DNA from: Aurelia coerulea
Taxonomy: Eukaryota > Cnidaria > Scyphozoa > Semaeostomeae > Ulmaridae
Direction of reading: 5' to 3'
Assembly: GCA_039566865.1 (NCBI GenBank)
Contig: CM076959.1
Coordinates: 18,522,501 to 18,586,500 of the forward strand
Length of the DNA: 64,000 bases
Under the pieces are notes generated by a model, which saw nothing but the letters and a program-made list of their open reading frames with translations, did not search any database and was not told where the DNA came from. The first letter of the stretch is position 1. The number at the start of each line of letters is the position of its first letter. The position numbers and the translations under genes are program-made. Below, piece after piece: positions 1 through 12,000 of the stretch.

Positions 1-490
1 ACAGAGTTCGGAATGACTTTTTTGAAATCAGCATCCAATTCTGCATCGAAACATTGCTCGAAGAAATCAATTAATTCAATATGAGAAAAATCTTTCAGAA
101 ATGGGACGATGTCTATCTAGACGATACATTCGCTGGGATCTATCGAAAAGTTGAATATCTCTGCTCCTAAAATACTTACAGAGTTCGGAATGACTTTTTT
201 GAACTCAGCATCTAATTCTGCATCGAAACATTGCTATAAAAATCAATTGGTGATTCTCTGTAAATTTCTCAGCCTTAATGGAATAGATGTTTTTCAGTAG
301 TAGTGATTCTCTACCAAATTCTCACATCTATTGCAATCTGTGGGATTAAAGCTGAATATCTCTGCAACTACAAAAGTTACAGCAGTCTGAGTCACGTTTT
401 TGAACTCAGCGTTCAATTCTGCATCGAAACATTGCGATAACAAATCAATTAGTGATTCTCTATGAATTTCTCAGCCTTAAAGAAAGTAAT
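1..490. repeat. Degenerate tandem repeat, ~175-200 bp unit
   Basis: The stretch AATTCTGCATCGAAACATTG occurs three times, near 38, 215 and 410, each preceded by a variant of TTTTTGAACTCAGC. Two of the units also share a TGAATATCTCTGC segment upstream. About 2.6 diverged units are visible and the array probably continues left of the window. Confidence 0.75.
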
Positions 491-1180
491 CAACAACTAT
501 TGATACTCCATCGCAAGAACCCGTAAATGGACCGGTGAGTGATACGTCAATTTAACATAACTTTGTCCCTAAAAGAGTCTGGAACCGAAAGATCGTCCCC
601 CCTCCCCCGCAGTTGTGCCCCTGTGTTCCTTTGTTTTCCAATTAGCTACCAATTGTACTTCATTGCAGCAAACATAGTCAGGCTTTTGCCTTACACTTTG
701 GCATGTGTCTCCGTGATTGTATAGTGCCATTAGTAAAAATTTGATTTAAATCTTTAGATTAGTGGAGCGAATAATGAAAACCAAGGATCTATTTTTGAAT
801 GAGCTTTCTCCAAAATTAATAACAATTAATAATTAATAACTGAAAACAAACAGAAGGACTTCTGAGAACAGGCTTTCCGTGCTCATTAGAGTGGAAATCA
901 GAGTAACGGTAAGTATAAACTCATTCTTAGAGTTTCTAGTCTCGCTCCCCAAATGGATTTGTCGCTCTCTGCAACATTGAAGCGACAACTATGACTGAAG
1001 CGATAACAACAGCAACAACGAGTGAAGCTAGAGGAACGTATGCAAAGAGTGTATATTATTATATTCAAGGCTATATGTTACATTTATAATCAACACTATG
1101 TGTACAATATGCAAAAGTGTTCTACCTTTAATGTGCAGCTACTGATCAGACGTAAAGATGAATACAATCTGACGTAACAA
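491..1180. other. Upstream region of the kinase, no feature recognised
   Basis: I see only AT-rich sequence and a short run of AATTAATAAC-type repeats near 820-840. The kinase promoter and 5' UTR presumably lie here, but no element can be assigned by eye. Confidence 0.4.
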
Positions 1181-3648
1181 ATGTATCTTCTGTATATCTC
1201 GAAAGCGCTTCAATCTTTGCATCAGTCTATGATGGGAATGGCTGCAAGCAAACGTGGGAGGACTGACAAAAACGAAAGAAGAGGTAGCGACATGAGCGAA
1301 GATAAACCAACTGGACGGTTCGGCTTACGGAACAACAAAGTTCGGCATTACGATGATAAGGCGATAATGCGACATTTTGGTTACGAACTACATGAAACGA
1401 TAGGGCGTGGTGCATACGCCAAAGTAAAGCGAGGGCACGCAAACAGAACAAACATGCCTGTAGCGATAAAAGTCGTGGACCGCGAGAAAACACCATCAGA
1501 AGTGAGACGAAAGTTTTTGCCGCGCGAAGTGAAAATCGCAATTGGCTTGAAGCACGATAATATAGTGCGATGTTATGAAGCTTTGAAAGCAAGGAATAAG
1601 ATTTATATGGTGCTGGAACTTGTCGATAATGGAGATCTGTTAAAGTATGTTATGAAGGAAAATTTCATCGTTGAAGAGAAAGCAAAAGGTTTAATGAAGG
1701 CAATATTATCAGCAGTCAAGTATCTTCATGATATGAAAATTGTACATCGTGATTTGAAATTAGAAAATATCTTATTGGACCAAAATCTCAACCCGAAGCT
1801 TTCAGATTTTGGATTTGCAAGACGTGTAGACACTGAGAAATTAAGCTCGACATTCTGTGGAAGTGCTGCTTATGCCCCCCTGGAAATACTGTCAGGTAAG
1901 GTCAACTACTGTGCTTTGAGGGGGTTCCCTCTCCTATATTTTGTCGAAACTGTTATTTTGCAGCCTTTTGAAATATAATATCACACAGACTTTTCATCTT
2001 TTTTCAAAATGAAAGAGTTACGTTGAAGATAAATCTTCATACTTCACAAATGAACAAACCAAGCATTCAGGTCTCTTACAATTGCTCGGATTTAAGTGGA
2101 TTTTTTGTTAATTTTGTGTGGCTGGCGATAAGCCACAAGAAAAGCTGTAGAAAACAATGGACACATGCTTAAACAATGGACTTTACAGATTTGTTTACAA
2201 TTTTTAGATGGAACATACCGCAGGTTAATGTTTCTATAAATCTAGGGTGTGTTTTGTGTGTCGATCTTTGCAAATATCTATCCTTGGTACCTCCGTGATG
2301 ATCTTTAAAAGGGTGTTATAGTAGTTTAGCTACTCTACTAAACAAGTGCAGATGTTGCAAGGCAATAGCATGAGTTGGTTTTGATTGACACTGCAATTCA
2401 AAGCGATTAGCGATCGCAGACAAAGGAAATTCTCTCAACCAGTAATTTAAAACAAGCAAAGCCGCACAAGTTTCTCTGAAACCCAGGTAGCTAGCTCACC
2501 CGTTGTGCATTCCAGAAATTGTTTTAAGGAGCAAACATGAGCATAGATCGAAAGAAGAAGGATATATCTACACATCTACCGCGGGTATTTTATTTCTTTG
2601 GTTTAAAAGCCGATTGGGAGGTGATTCAATTCTCTTATTTTTTGCGTGTAAATAAACCACTTACTGCTCAGCTGCTGAACCAAAGAAATGGAATGCCCGA
2701 GGTAGATGTATAGAAATATCCTTCTTCTTTCGATCTAAGCTCGTGTTTGTTCTTAAAAACAATTTCTGGAAGGCACAACGAGTGAGCTAGCTACCTGGGT
2801 TTCAGAGAAACTTGTGCGGCTTTGCTTATTTTAGATTACTGGTTAAGAGAATTTCTTTTGTCTGCGATCACAAATCGCTTTGAATTGCAGTGTCAATCAA
2901 AAGCAACTCATGCTATTGTGTTGCAAAATCTGTCCTTGTTATTCTGCTAAAATGTCTGAATATAGTTTATACAAGATTACGGCCACTTGGTGCTGAGCTT
3001 CTTTTTAGAAGGCATTAAGAAAAGTACCCTGAGTACCAGAGACTCTAACATAAAAACAAAACAAAGACTCACAACCAAATAGATTCTGAACAAGGGTATC
3101 CTGGGTACCAGACTCTCTGTTTTTATGTTAGAGAGTCTGGTACCCAGGGTATAAGAAAAGTTAAATTTTGGTTGAAAATCAAATATTCCTTTTTGTCCAA
3201 ATATCGTTCTCACCAGATATGAAACTTGGTTTGATGGCAAACAGGCAGCTTCAATTTCAACTCCTTTGCTTCTTCAGGTACATCGTACGACCCGTTCAAA
3301 GTGGACATTTGGAGCCTTGGTGTCATACTCTACTCAATGACGATAGGCTATATGCCTTTTAATGACAACAAGCAAATTGCCCGAATGAGACTGGGAGTGA
3401 GCTTCAGGAACGTCAAACAAGAAATTACAAAGATTCTTAGAAGCCTCCTTTGCAAGATTCTAGTAAATGAACCGACTGAGAGGCCGATTGTTGATGAGAT
3501 TCTGAACGATGATTGGTTTAGAGCAGGATTTGCTGATGTTTGTGTCGCTGCGATCGCTAGGCAACACAAGAGACAACCGGTCGGGCTATCCGAAAGTGAG
3601 GTTACGGTAAAGAAAAGTAGGCTGGAAGGTTCGAAGAGTGTAGGTTGA
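1181..3648 (+). CDS. TSSK-like serine/threonine protein kinase, two exons
   Basis: Exons are 1181-1895 (donor CAG|GTAAG) and 3278-3648 (acceptor TTCTTCAG|GT). They join in phase within a Gly codon and give 361 residues. The sequence shows a glycine loop (GRGAYAKVK), VAIK lysine, alpha-C Glu (LPREVK), catalytic HRDLKLEN, DFG, then FCGSAAYAPLEIL followed by SYDPFKVDIWSLGV. The FCGSAAYA block and YDPFK-DIWS segment are typical of testis-specific serine kinases, which act in germ cells in animals studied. The usual Ala-Pro-Glu of the activation segment reads Pro-Leu-Glu here. About 60 residues precede the kinase domain, and in-frame ATGs at 1229, 1232 and 1292 are alternative starts. The C-terminal tail is short and basic. 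The intron carries a foldback element. Kinase identity is firm; the TSSK subfamily is likely. Confidence 0.9.
2341..2940. mobile_element. Long-TIR foldback MITE, copy 1 (kinase intron)
   Basis: A ~600-bp element whose two halves are inverted repeats of roughly 260 bp. It starts AACAAGTGCAGATGTTGCAA and ends TGTCCTTGTT. The flanking 9-mers ACTCTACTA and ATTCTGCTA agree at 7 of 9 positions, which looks like an aged 9-bp target duplication. Long TIRs plus 9-bp duplications point to a Mutator-like (MULE) origin, by inference. It has no transposase ORF and lies wholly inside the kinase intron. Confidence 0.85.
3020..3160. repeat. Short inverted repeat near the kinase exon 2
   Basis: GACTCTAACATAAAAACA near 3045 pairs with TGTTTTTATGTTAGAGAGTC near 3118, and GGGTACCAGACTCTCT near 3102 repeats part of the same arm. 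The loop carries a ~28-bp segment (CACAACCAAATAGATTCTG) that recurs near 4318. This is a small non-coding foldback ending about 120 bp before the acceptor. Confidence 0.6.
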
Positions 3649-3669
3649 GGATTTTGAATAGAGTATTTG

Positions 3670-3675
3670 AATAAA
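3670..3675 (+). terminator. Likely polyadenylation signal of the kinase gene
   Basis: AATAAA lies 22 bp after the stop codon of the kinase and is followed by a T-rich stretch. It is the only canonical hexamer close to the stop. Confidence 0.55.
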
Positions 3676-3952
3676 GAATTTTATTGTATCTTTATCATTA
3701 TCGCAGACTTGGATTGTCATTTTTTTCGTATCTCTGACTAGATTTACGACAGGAGATCATGAGCCCATGCATTCACTTCAATCAATCATTTCTTAGACTT
3801 GCTCCAAGTCTATTCCGTGGTCAATCAGCGCCATCATTTTCCTCCAGGTTTCCCTCACAGCGTCCTCTTAGTTGCCTACGCCTCCACAGGGGTAATTATA
3901 TTCGTTTAGCGCTGATAGACCACGAAATTGTCGTGGAGCAAGTCTACCGTTC

Positions 3953-4282
3953 ATAGGTGTGTTTTATTGGTTACAATTCTGAAAACAGCACAGCAGACTT
4001 GGTAGACTCGAACTTGGCGTTTGATTGAATCTAAATTCTCAAAAATGTTAGCCTGCGTGGCTACAACATCGGCAGGTTTTTGAGTACTGCCAGAAGACTG
4101 AAAGACAAAGTTTGGCAGACTTTGAAGAGATCATCGTTTTCACTAACGAGCCATGATGGTGAATCTGCAACCTGCCGTTTTTAAGATTTTCGTGTTTGAT
4201 GGCGAAATGTTTTCGGTCTTTGCAATGTCTACTGTTTTCATAATTTGGTAGGTTTTTAACTACCAATCAAACACATCCTATA
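3953..4282. mobile_element. MITE with TAGGTGTG-type ends, copy 1
   Basis: The left end TAGGTGTGTTTTATTGG is inverted at the right as CCAATCAAACACATCCTA. The interior shares TTCTGAAAAC, GGTAGACT and CCTGCCGTTTT blocks with the element at 5079-5439 and with the short element at 16559-16688, so the three form one family. Non-coding. Confidence 0.65.
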
Positions 4283-5078
4283 TTGCCATTAAATCTGTTT
4301 CCTAATACAAGGATTCACAACCAAATAGATTCTGAACTAGGGCCACATATTCTGACGAAAAATCTGAAGAAACGTCAATATCTTTTATGCTTCGAGCGTC
4401 AAGCAAAAATCGAGCTTCACTTTAGACAAATTTGATCTAATCAGCCAATCAAACGCTAACAACAGGCACGTGATCTTACCATATTAAGAAAGTAATCAAC
4501 TAATTGGCTTTGCACCGACGTCGTCAGATACGTCTTCTAAATCAAAACGGAAATGTTTTCTTTTCTGTCCATTCATGTCGAAGCATTAGAAAATTTGATC
4601 GACGTGTTTTGGTCGTTTTCAGTATTTTTGAGACCGAACAATTTAAGAAACTCGCTTTAGCAGATGAAACAGAAGTTTGAAAGAAATGCAAAAAACCATG
4701 GAATTTAGTTCTGGATTTTCACTAAAGAATAAGTCATAGATCTTCAAAATCGGTATGGTGTGAGAGTTATTGCGGTGTGTCGAAGGCGGACAGTATCTCT
4801 TGGCTCACCTGGTACAAAGAGTAAACGGTTGCCCGATAAGACAAGAAGACAGAGTGACAACAAAAATAACAACAAATAAAAACAAGCATACCATATCAGT
4901 TTCTAAATGAATTATTACAAAGAAGTATAACAATAGAACACAAAGGATTTAAGCAAAACTTTCAATAAGCAATTAGCAACAGAGTTTTGAATACTCAGTG
5001 AAAGAGCCATTATTCTCAATGTATCTATAAAACGGATATCTAGGTTGTGTTTAATTGGTACCAAATTGGTACGGATAT

Positions 5079-5439
5079 ATAGGGTGTGCTTGAATTCTGA
5101 AAACGAATTGACTTTGAGGTTCGGCAGGTTTGGAAGCCCTGCTGAACCTTTCGCTCCAAGGCAGAAGCTTTGGCACATTTTGGAGAGATTCTCGTTTTTA
5201 TTTGCGAAACTCTTAAAACGAGGCAAATTTGCTCGTGTTGCTACTGTCGTCGGTAATTTTACTCTCTGTTGCCAAACACCAGACTCGTAATCGTGTTTTT
5301 CAGCTGGAAACCTCGTTTTCGTCAGGATGAATCTGAAACCTGCCGTTTTGAAGAATTGTGTTTGATCGGGAAGTGTGTTGTGTTTCTGTCTCTGCAAAGT
5401 CTACCGCTTTCAGAATTTATAAGGTTTGGCACACCCTAC
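5079..5439. mobile_element. MITE with TAGGGTGTG-type ends, copy 2
   Basis: Ends read TAGGGTGTGCTTGAATTCTG and, inverted, GGCACACCCTA. It shares internal blocks (CAGGTTTGGAAG-like, CCTGCCGTTTTGAAGA, TCTACCGCTTTCAGAA) with copy 1 at 3953-4282. Open frames across it are accidental. Confidence 0.6.
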
Positions 5440-5656
5440 CTACTGAAGAATATGTATTTAACAGGAAAGACAAATTATAAAAAACTGGATATGTTACATA
5501 AAATAGCAACTAAATATTGATTAATTCAGTTTTGTCGAAATCAGTATTCGGAGAAAACCACAAAAATCATTAAAAAAATATGCATTTTCCAAAAATGGGT
5601 ATACCTTAATAACTTATTACGTCAGTACCAAAAGCTAATTCTGAAGAAAATTTTAA

Positions 5657-5835
5657 AGTTAGTTGACGGAGATAAATAGCTCCCAAGAGCTGCTTATGCA
5701 GGTCTAAAATTAGCCTATTGTATTTGATGATTTCGACACATGCGTGCATATGTTTTCACTAGGGGAGCAATTACGTGCGTAGGCTTTTCTTTGTCCTATT
5801 TTTAGATTGCCTCTACTTGGCTCCGTCAACTAACT
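5657..5835. mobile_element. TTAA-type MITE, ~180 bp, copy 1
   Basis: The terminal inverted repeat is AGTTAGTTGACGGAG at left, matched by CTCCGTCAACTAACT at right. A TTAA sits immediately left and a GTAA (probably a decayed TTAA) immediately right. The core contains TAGCCTATTGTATTTGATGA, also found in the two sister copies at 30380-30558 and 54705-54885. TTAA duplication is characteristic of piggyBac-type transposition, so a piggyBac-mobilised MITE is inferred. Confidence 0.75.
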
Positions 5836-6014
5836 GTAATGTTACATCTTACTGGGTAAACATGGTTCAACTCAAAAGTTCGGTTATTATAGAGTACAAG
5901 TTGGCCGAAATTGCCAGTAAATGACATAAACAATTGAAAAGGGCGCCACAATTTTGTGAGCAACCCAATAAAAGACAATAGAAAAACTGAATTGGATGAT
6001 TTTGATACAACTTA

Positions 6015-6420
6015 CAGTGGGTTTAGTAAAACCCGCACATAAGAACCTAAGATTTTGAACTCAGCCTGTTTCGGTTCTTATGCAATGAGGCACATCCAGT
6101 AATCAGGGTGTAGGTTCTTAACACAGGGAAATATGCGAATCTAAACCTTAGCCAAATTTATTTACATTTTTGGCCCTATCCACTTCAACCCTCTGCAGGC
6201 CCTGCCTATCACAGTTTTGTAAGTAATGTTTTGGAGTCCATGAAGGAGGTTGATTGGAAAAAAGTTGCATTTATTTCCCAATGAATGAATGAAACGCATT
6301 TTTAAGAACCTAGTTAAGATATCAGCCTGAAATGGTTCTTATTTATTGGGTGCCAAATATAATACTTCAGGCTGTAGGTTCTTAAAATGGACGAAGGTTC
6401 TTATGTGCGGGTTTTTACTG
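6015..6420. mobile_element. TA-flanked MITE with CAGT ends, copy 1
   Basis: The element begins TA|CAGTGGGTTTAGTAAAACCC and ends GTGCGGGTTTTTACTG|TA. AAGAACCT/AGGTTCTT blocks repeat inside. The second copy at 50062-50495 has the same terminal CAGTAAATCCCCGC motif. CAGT...ACTG ends flanked by TA resemble pogo/Tigger-type elements, so that origin is inferred. Confidence 0.75.
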
Positions 6421-6724
6421 TAGTTAGACACCACAGTTGTGCTTCATCAAGCATGCTCCTGCAGAGGAAAATAAATCGCTCTGCGAAGGAGGTTTCGAAA
6501 GATTGTAAGGAAGGAAGAGAATTCGTTTCTCTCTTTCGATTTCTTTCGCAAGCTCCTCCGTAACAGTATGTTAATTTTTTCTCTGCAAAGAGCATAAAGC
6601 TGCTGCAATAAAGCACAACTGCAGTGTCTGACCACCCATGCATTTACGAGAGAAAAAGCTAAAAGTTCCTTACAATTCCAATAATACGATGATTCAGGTT
6701 ATGAAGGGAGGCACCCTTGGAATG

Positions 6725-7195
6725 GCACAGCATAGGACTCAAATCTTTTAAATCTTTAAAAAAGGTTGGTGTAAAATCCTTTTACATCTCTCTTTGAATT
6801 GAATTGCTTGAAAGGAACCAATGGTACTTTGTTGTAAATCTGCCATGGAAATTTGTTTGTATCTAAATCATTTTCAAGATTGTGGCATTTTTAGCTTTTT
6901 GAAAGAACTCATGGAAAATCTTGAAAGAATTAAAATCATCTTAAATCCTAAACAAATTGAGGAAAAATTATACAATATTCAAGATAACCATAGTTTGAGA
7001 AGGTCTACAATATTGTGCCAAGCAAAAAGCTGTCACTCTTCTGGTTTCGGATTTAGAAATTTGATGACATCACACCTTCAAATATAATGAATGCCGCCAT
7101 TTTGAAACAAGCAAAGCTATCAAAAGATTTCCATGGCAGATTTACGGCAAAGTACACTAAATTTCTTTCAACTCATTCAATCAAAAGAAAACTTG
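6725..7195. mobile_element. AGCATAGG-type MITE (family B), diverged copy
   Basis: The left end (GCATAGGACTC, then AAAAAAGGTTGGTGTAAAAT) matches family B, best seen at 58190-58708. The interior includes GAAAGGAACC, the inverted CATAGTTTGAGAAGGTCTAC and AGAAATTTGATGACATCACA. Terminal detail is decayed at the right. Its ORF of 88 codons is not a gene. Confidence 0.6.
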
Positions 7196-7229
7196 GTAAA
7201 ATATATAACTAGAAACTTGATGTAGAAAT

Positions 7230-7811
7230 TACAAGGACAAATTTTGTAAGGCAATAGCATGAGTTGCTTTTGATTGACACCGCAATTCAAAGCGATTATC
7301 GATCGCAGACAAAAGAAATTCTCTCAACCAGTAAATCAAAACAAACAAAGCCGCAAAAGTTTCTCTGAAACCCAGGTAGCTAGCGCGCTCGTTGTGCATT
7401 CCAAAAATTGTTTTTAAGAGCAAACATGAGCATATCGAAAGAAGAGGGATATATTTATACATCTTCAATGGGCATTTAATTTATTTGATTCAAAAGCCGA
7501 TTGGGAGGTGATTTAATTCTCTTATTTTTTGAGTGTAATCAAAACACTTACTGCTCAGCTTCTGAACCAAAGAAATGAAATGCCCGAGGTAGATGTGTGA
7601 TATATCCTTCTTCTTTCAATATATGCCCATGTTTGCTCTTAAAAACAATGTTTGGAATGCACAACGAGCGCGCTAGCTACCTGGGTTTCAGAGCAATTTT
7701 TGTCGATTTTTTGTTTTGAATTTATGGTTGAGAGAATTTCCTTTGTCTGCTTTGAATTCAGGTGTCAACAAAAGCAACTCGTGCTATTGTCTTACAAAAT
7801 CTGTCCTTGTT
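7230..7811. mobile_element. Long-TIR foldback MITE, copy 2, intact 9-bp TSD
   Basis: A 582-bp foldback bounded by ACAAGGACAAATTTTGTAAG at left and CTTACAAAATCTGTCCTTGT at right. It is flanked on both sides by an exact 9-bp direct repeat, TGTAGAAAT (7221-7229 and 7812-7820). This duplication fixes the element boundaries for the whole family. It ends only 63 bp downstream of the ammonium-transporter stop codon. Confidence 0.93.
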
Positions 7812-7874
7812 TGTAGAAATATGAAGTAGATTTGTACAAAGATTTGCGCCCTATGTTGAATGGGTCAGCAACCA

Positions 7875-8970
7875 TTAGTAGGCCTCGTAGACTTCATTGG
7901 TGACGGACTTGGCTCTTGCCAGATCCTTCATGTCTGTGATGGTAGCAAGGTCATTCAACGGCTTGTGTGCATCTGGAAATGTCTCCTTCGCAGGGTATGC
8001 CGGTTCCTCGTGTTCGTAAATGTCCAGTCCAGTTCCGTGGGCTGTTATGGAATCAGAAATTATGTAAAAAAAGTTAATTTGTTTTCAACGGAGGTACATT
8101 AAATATTGTAACTATTCTTAGTTTGATCACGACTACCAACATACCGTGACGTTATAGCCAACTATGGCCAACAAATGTTTATCGTATACATACTTAGCCC
8201 ACGGGGGGGGGGGGGCTCTTCCATAGTAAAGGTACCTGGGGATGTGCCGCGAGCAAGGGTATACTTTTTCTGACCTCTAGTCTAGCCAAGGGTATGTTTT
8301 TGCAATTTTGGCCTACAACGGTCTAGCCAAGGGTATCATTTTTGACAATATTGGTCTAGCAAACAAACACATCATATTTGGTACAAATTTGACAATATTG
8401 GTCCAGGAAATTGTCAAAATTGGTCTAAGCAAGCCAAGGGTACTATTTTCGTAAAAATTACGTTTTTTTCCACGGCCCCATGAAAAGAAGTTCTCATGGA
8501 CTGACGGGGCTACCATGCCTAAACAAATAAAAATGAAATGAACCCCACCCAGAGTCCCCATCGCTCCAGACACAGCTAGCGGGTCAGGGTTAAAAAGATG
8601 AGTGTAATAAAGCATAACCTACCATCCGAGCTTGTTTTGTGTGTAAGATTTCCCTTACATTGACTCCACCATGTCATACTGAAGACATAGCCAAAATGCC
8701 AGAAAAATGGAACAATACAACCCAGCATGTTCCAACCAAATACTTGGAAGGATTCAACCTTTCCTGAGTAAAAGATACCAGTGGTCTTGTGGAACAATGG
8801 GGCAGCCAAAACTGCCAGGATTCCGCCTCCAAGATTTACTGCGAATCAAAGAGTGTACGAATGAATACTTTTTAAAGCAATAAACAAAAAAGGTAAAAGA
8901 TAGAATAGAATATAGAACAATATAGAATAGATAAATTCTATACTGGCGTGATAGTCCCAGTTATCGTAGC

Positions 8971-9013
<43 letters not shown>

Positions 9014-12000
9014 AGCGATAACTACGAACTTGTAATCAGTCTAGAGAAATTCAGCTAATGTCGTTTGCATCCACTTCAGATCACGTGATTGTCCTCTTGA
9101 GGAAACTTTCTTTTCATACGAGTTAAGAACTAGACTCAATACAGAGTCCCATTTGATGTTGAAACAGCCTGATATTGCAGTGTGCCTGCAAAGGAGCCTG
9201 GGTGAGAATGGCTCTTTAGAACAGTCACTCAGACATGCAGCGTTTGGCCTAATCGTCAGAAATCATCATTTTCCTTCCCTTGAGCAAGCCCGTTTGCATC
9301 TGCCAACAATTACTGGCATCAGAAAACTATTTTTACGGGTTTTGTAGTTAAACTAGGCCCAAACTGTTATTAGCAAGGGCAATTTCTTTGGGTGCTTAAT
9401 TAGGGGCGATAAGCGCGGAAAGGGGGCAGTAAAGGGGGGCAATAAGCAGCAAGAATTATGACAGGACAAAAGATAAAAGACACAACAAAAGGTGAACATA
9501 CCAGTAATGATATCAGAAATATCGTCAACGCAACACGCTTTGAGTGACACGTTCCAAACAACAAATGTGCATCCGGCGACCACACCAATTGCAAATGCTC
9601 CATATGAATGATACATTCCAGGATTCGAACTCACTGCAACCTAGCAATTTAAATGAAATATCGTAAAGGATGACAGCATAGGCACTAAGATTTATGAAAA
9701 GGCAGTACCAATAGCTATTGCACCTCTGTTTGAACTGAATGGCTTGAATTGAAGCTGACGTATTCTATTACAACTCTGATTAGGAAACTAATAGACTTAT
9801 GACGATGAGTAGTAGTAGTAGTAGTAATTTATTTTAAGTGGGCTAATATTTCTAGCTATTTAAAGCTAAATCCCTGCGGTACCTTGCTCACAGGGACTCA
9901 TAATGAAACAGTTAAAAACCTGACCCTATCTTCTGCATTCGATTGATCGAATCTGGATCGAACGTCTGCTTCGGCTCTGTTCAAAAGTCACTCCTCAGAA
10001 AGGAAATGCGATAGAAACCACGGTAAGCAGACATTTAATCAACAAAACTTGGTATTCATTTGAAGGAGAAAGTTCACTTTACCTGGTGAGTGCAAAATAA
10101 GTCTTTTAATGCTGCAATGTCCACGTTTTTAAGACCAAAACATAACAGAGAAATCTTCAAGTACCTGCTGCAGCAACTTCCTTCAAATTTAGTAAGCTGC
10201 ATCAATCGAATTGAAGGTTCGAAACTTATTGTTCTTCGCCAAATCTCGCAATCTGATTGGTATGCTAGGAATCCCAGCATATTAGGCCTAATAGGGTCAA
10301 CTTTTTCAGAGTAATATTATGAGTCTCTGTTGACTGAAGCGCCATCAAGAAGTCAAAGAGCACAGGGAAACAAGAGACTCATCGTCATAAGTCTAGGAAA
10401 CTAAATACTGTATGTAAGGAACACAAGGAACATAACGGCAACACGAACATAAGATGCAAGTGTCATTCTTTTGTGCTAGGTTTAGACTATGGAATCTGAA
10501 ACTTAAAGCGAATTACCTGAGTTAAAAGATGAGATCTCACAGGTTTATAAATAGCCTATTGTATTTGATAATCCAGCAAGTGGCTGAAGAAAGCAAAGCC
10601 AAAGAAAACGATGGAGGTATTAGGTGTTTCGTTGTCCTAATTATAGAAAAGCGCTATATATCTCAGGTCATTCACTTTAAACTTAAAGATGGAAAATCCA
10701 ATTTGTCCAAATATCCAATCTAATATCCAATTTAAACTAAATATAACAACAGTCAGCGAGTGCTGCCTATTAGTATTTGTACGAAATGCGACTGTAGCGA
10801 GATCAATTTTATAGAAATAAATTGAACAATTATCGCTAAGGAAACGTGTATTATGTTTGAATTTACAGTTGGGTAATGGTTCAAAAGGTAAATGATCTGG
10901 AATATCTCTCCTCCGCCGGTTTCTAGTTCCTGAGTCCAAGGCTCTTGGTTCCGTAGTTCTGTAGTCCATGGTTCCGAGGTCCGTAATATTGAGCTCTGCA
11001 TTGTCAGAAATAAACTTTTGTTGTCCATTGACGTAGTTAGGTAATTAAGTAGGTAGAGAGAACTCATTATCTTTTGTTGGAGAACGTTTTTGTTGTTTGT
11101 TGGAAAAATGATCACAAGCCGCGAGCCCGCAAACCGCAGCCGTTAGCTGGCCCGTCTATCGACATAGCCTGACGGGAGAAAGACAGGCAGACAGACAGGG
11201 AGACAGACAGGCTAATTTCGCTCGCTGATTGAAGCAGAATAGTTAAGCTGCCTTCGGCAGCAAATACAGAAACTGAAACTGAAACCCTGCAGACACGAAG
11301 TAAAAAAACGATAAAATTTACCACTCCCATGATAGCTCCATTCAGAAGAGTTTTCGTGTTCCAATTTTCACCGCAGACACCACTTCTTTTGAAGATGAAA
11401 GCAACCAATGAACTTGTGCATGCAGCAAGAAATGTGTTGACGACCGCGTTAGATTGATCGACAGCCAATTTGTAAATAGCGACGTTTTTGGCAGCAAGAC
11501 CAAACAGCACAAGAGTGGCACCAAGAAAGATGTTCTGTATAAGAGAGAAACGGGACATAGGAAATGTATAATGGGCGAGTCAAAATACATCAATATTCAA
11601 AGGGGCTCCGTCTCCAAATTTTTGTCTTAACAGTGATAGGGATTTGCAGCTTCTGAAAGACAGCATAGGTTCCAAATCTTTAACTTGGCGTAAAAGGGTG
11701 GGTGTAAAGTTCAATGACCTATTTCTTCTGATTGAATGGCTTGAAAGAAACTTAAGATACTTATCTATAATTCTACCGTTAGACTTTCCAGAAATTTTGC
11801 ATACTTTTCAAAATTACAGCGTATTTTACACTTCAGCTCATTTTGGGATGTGACATCATCAAATTTCTAAATCATAAACCAGATGAGTGACAGCCTTTTG
11901 CCTGATACCATATTTTAGGCATCCATAAACTATAGTTCTCTTCGAAATACTTCATGTTGCGTCAACGGTTTAAAAATTACGATGGTTTTAAGTTCTTTTT

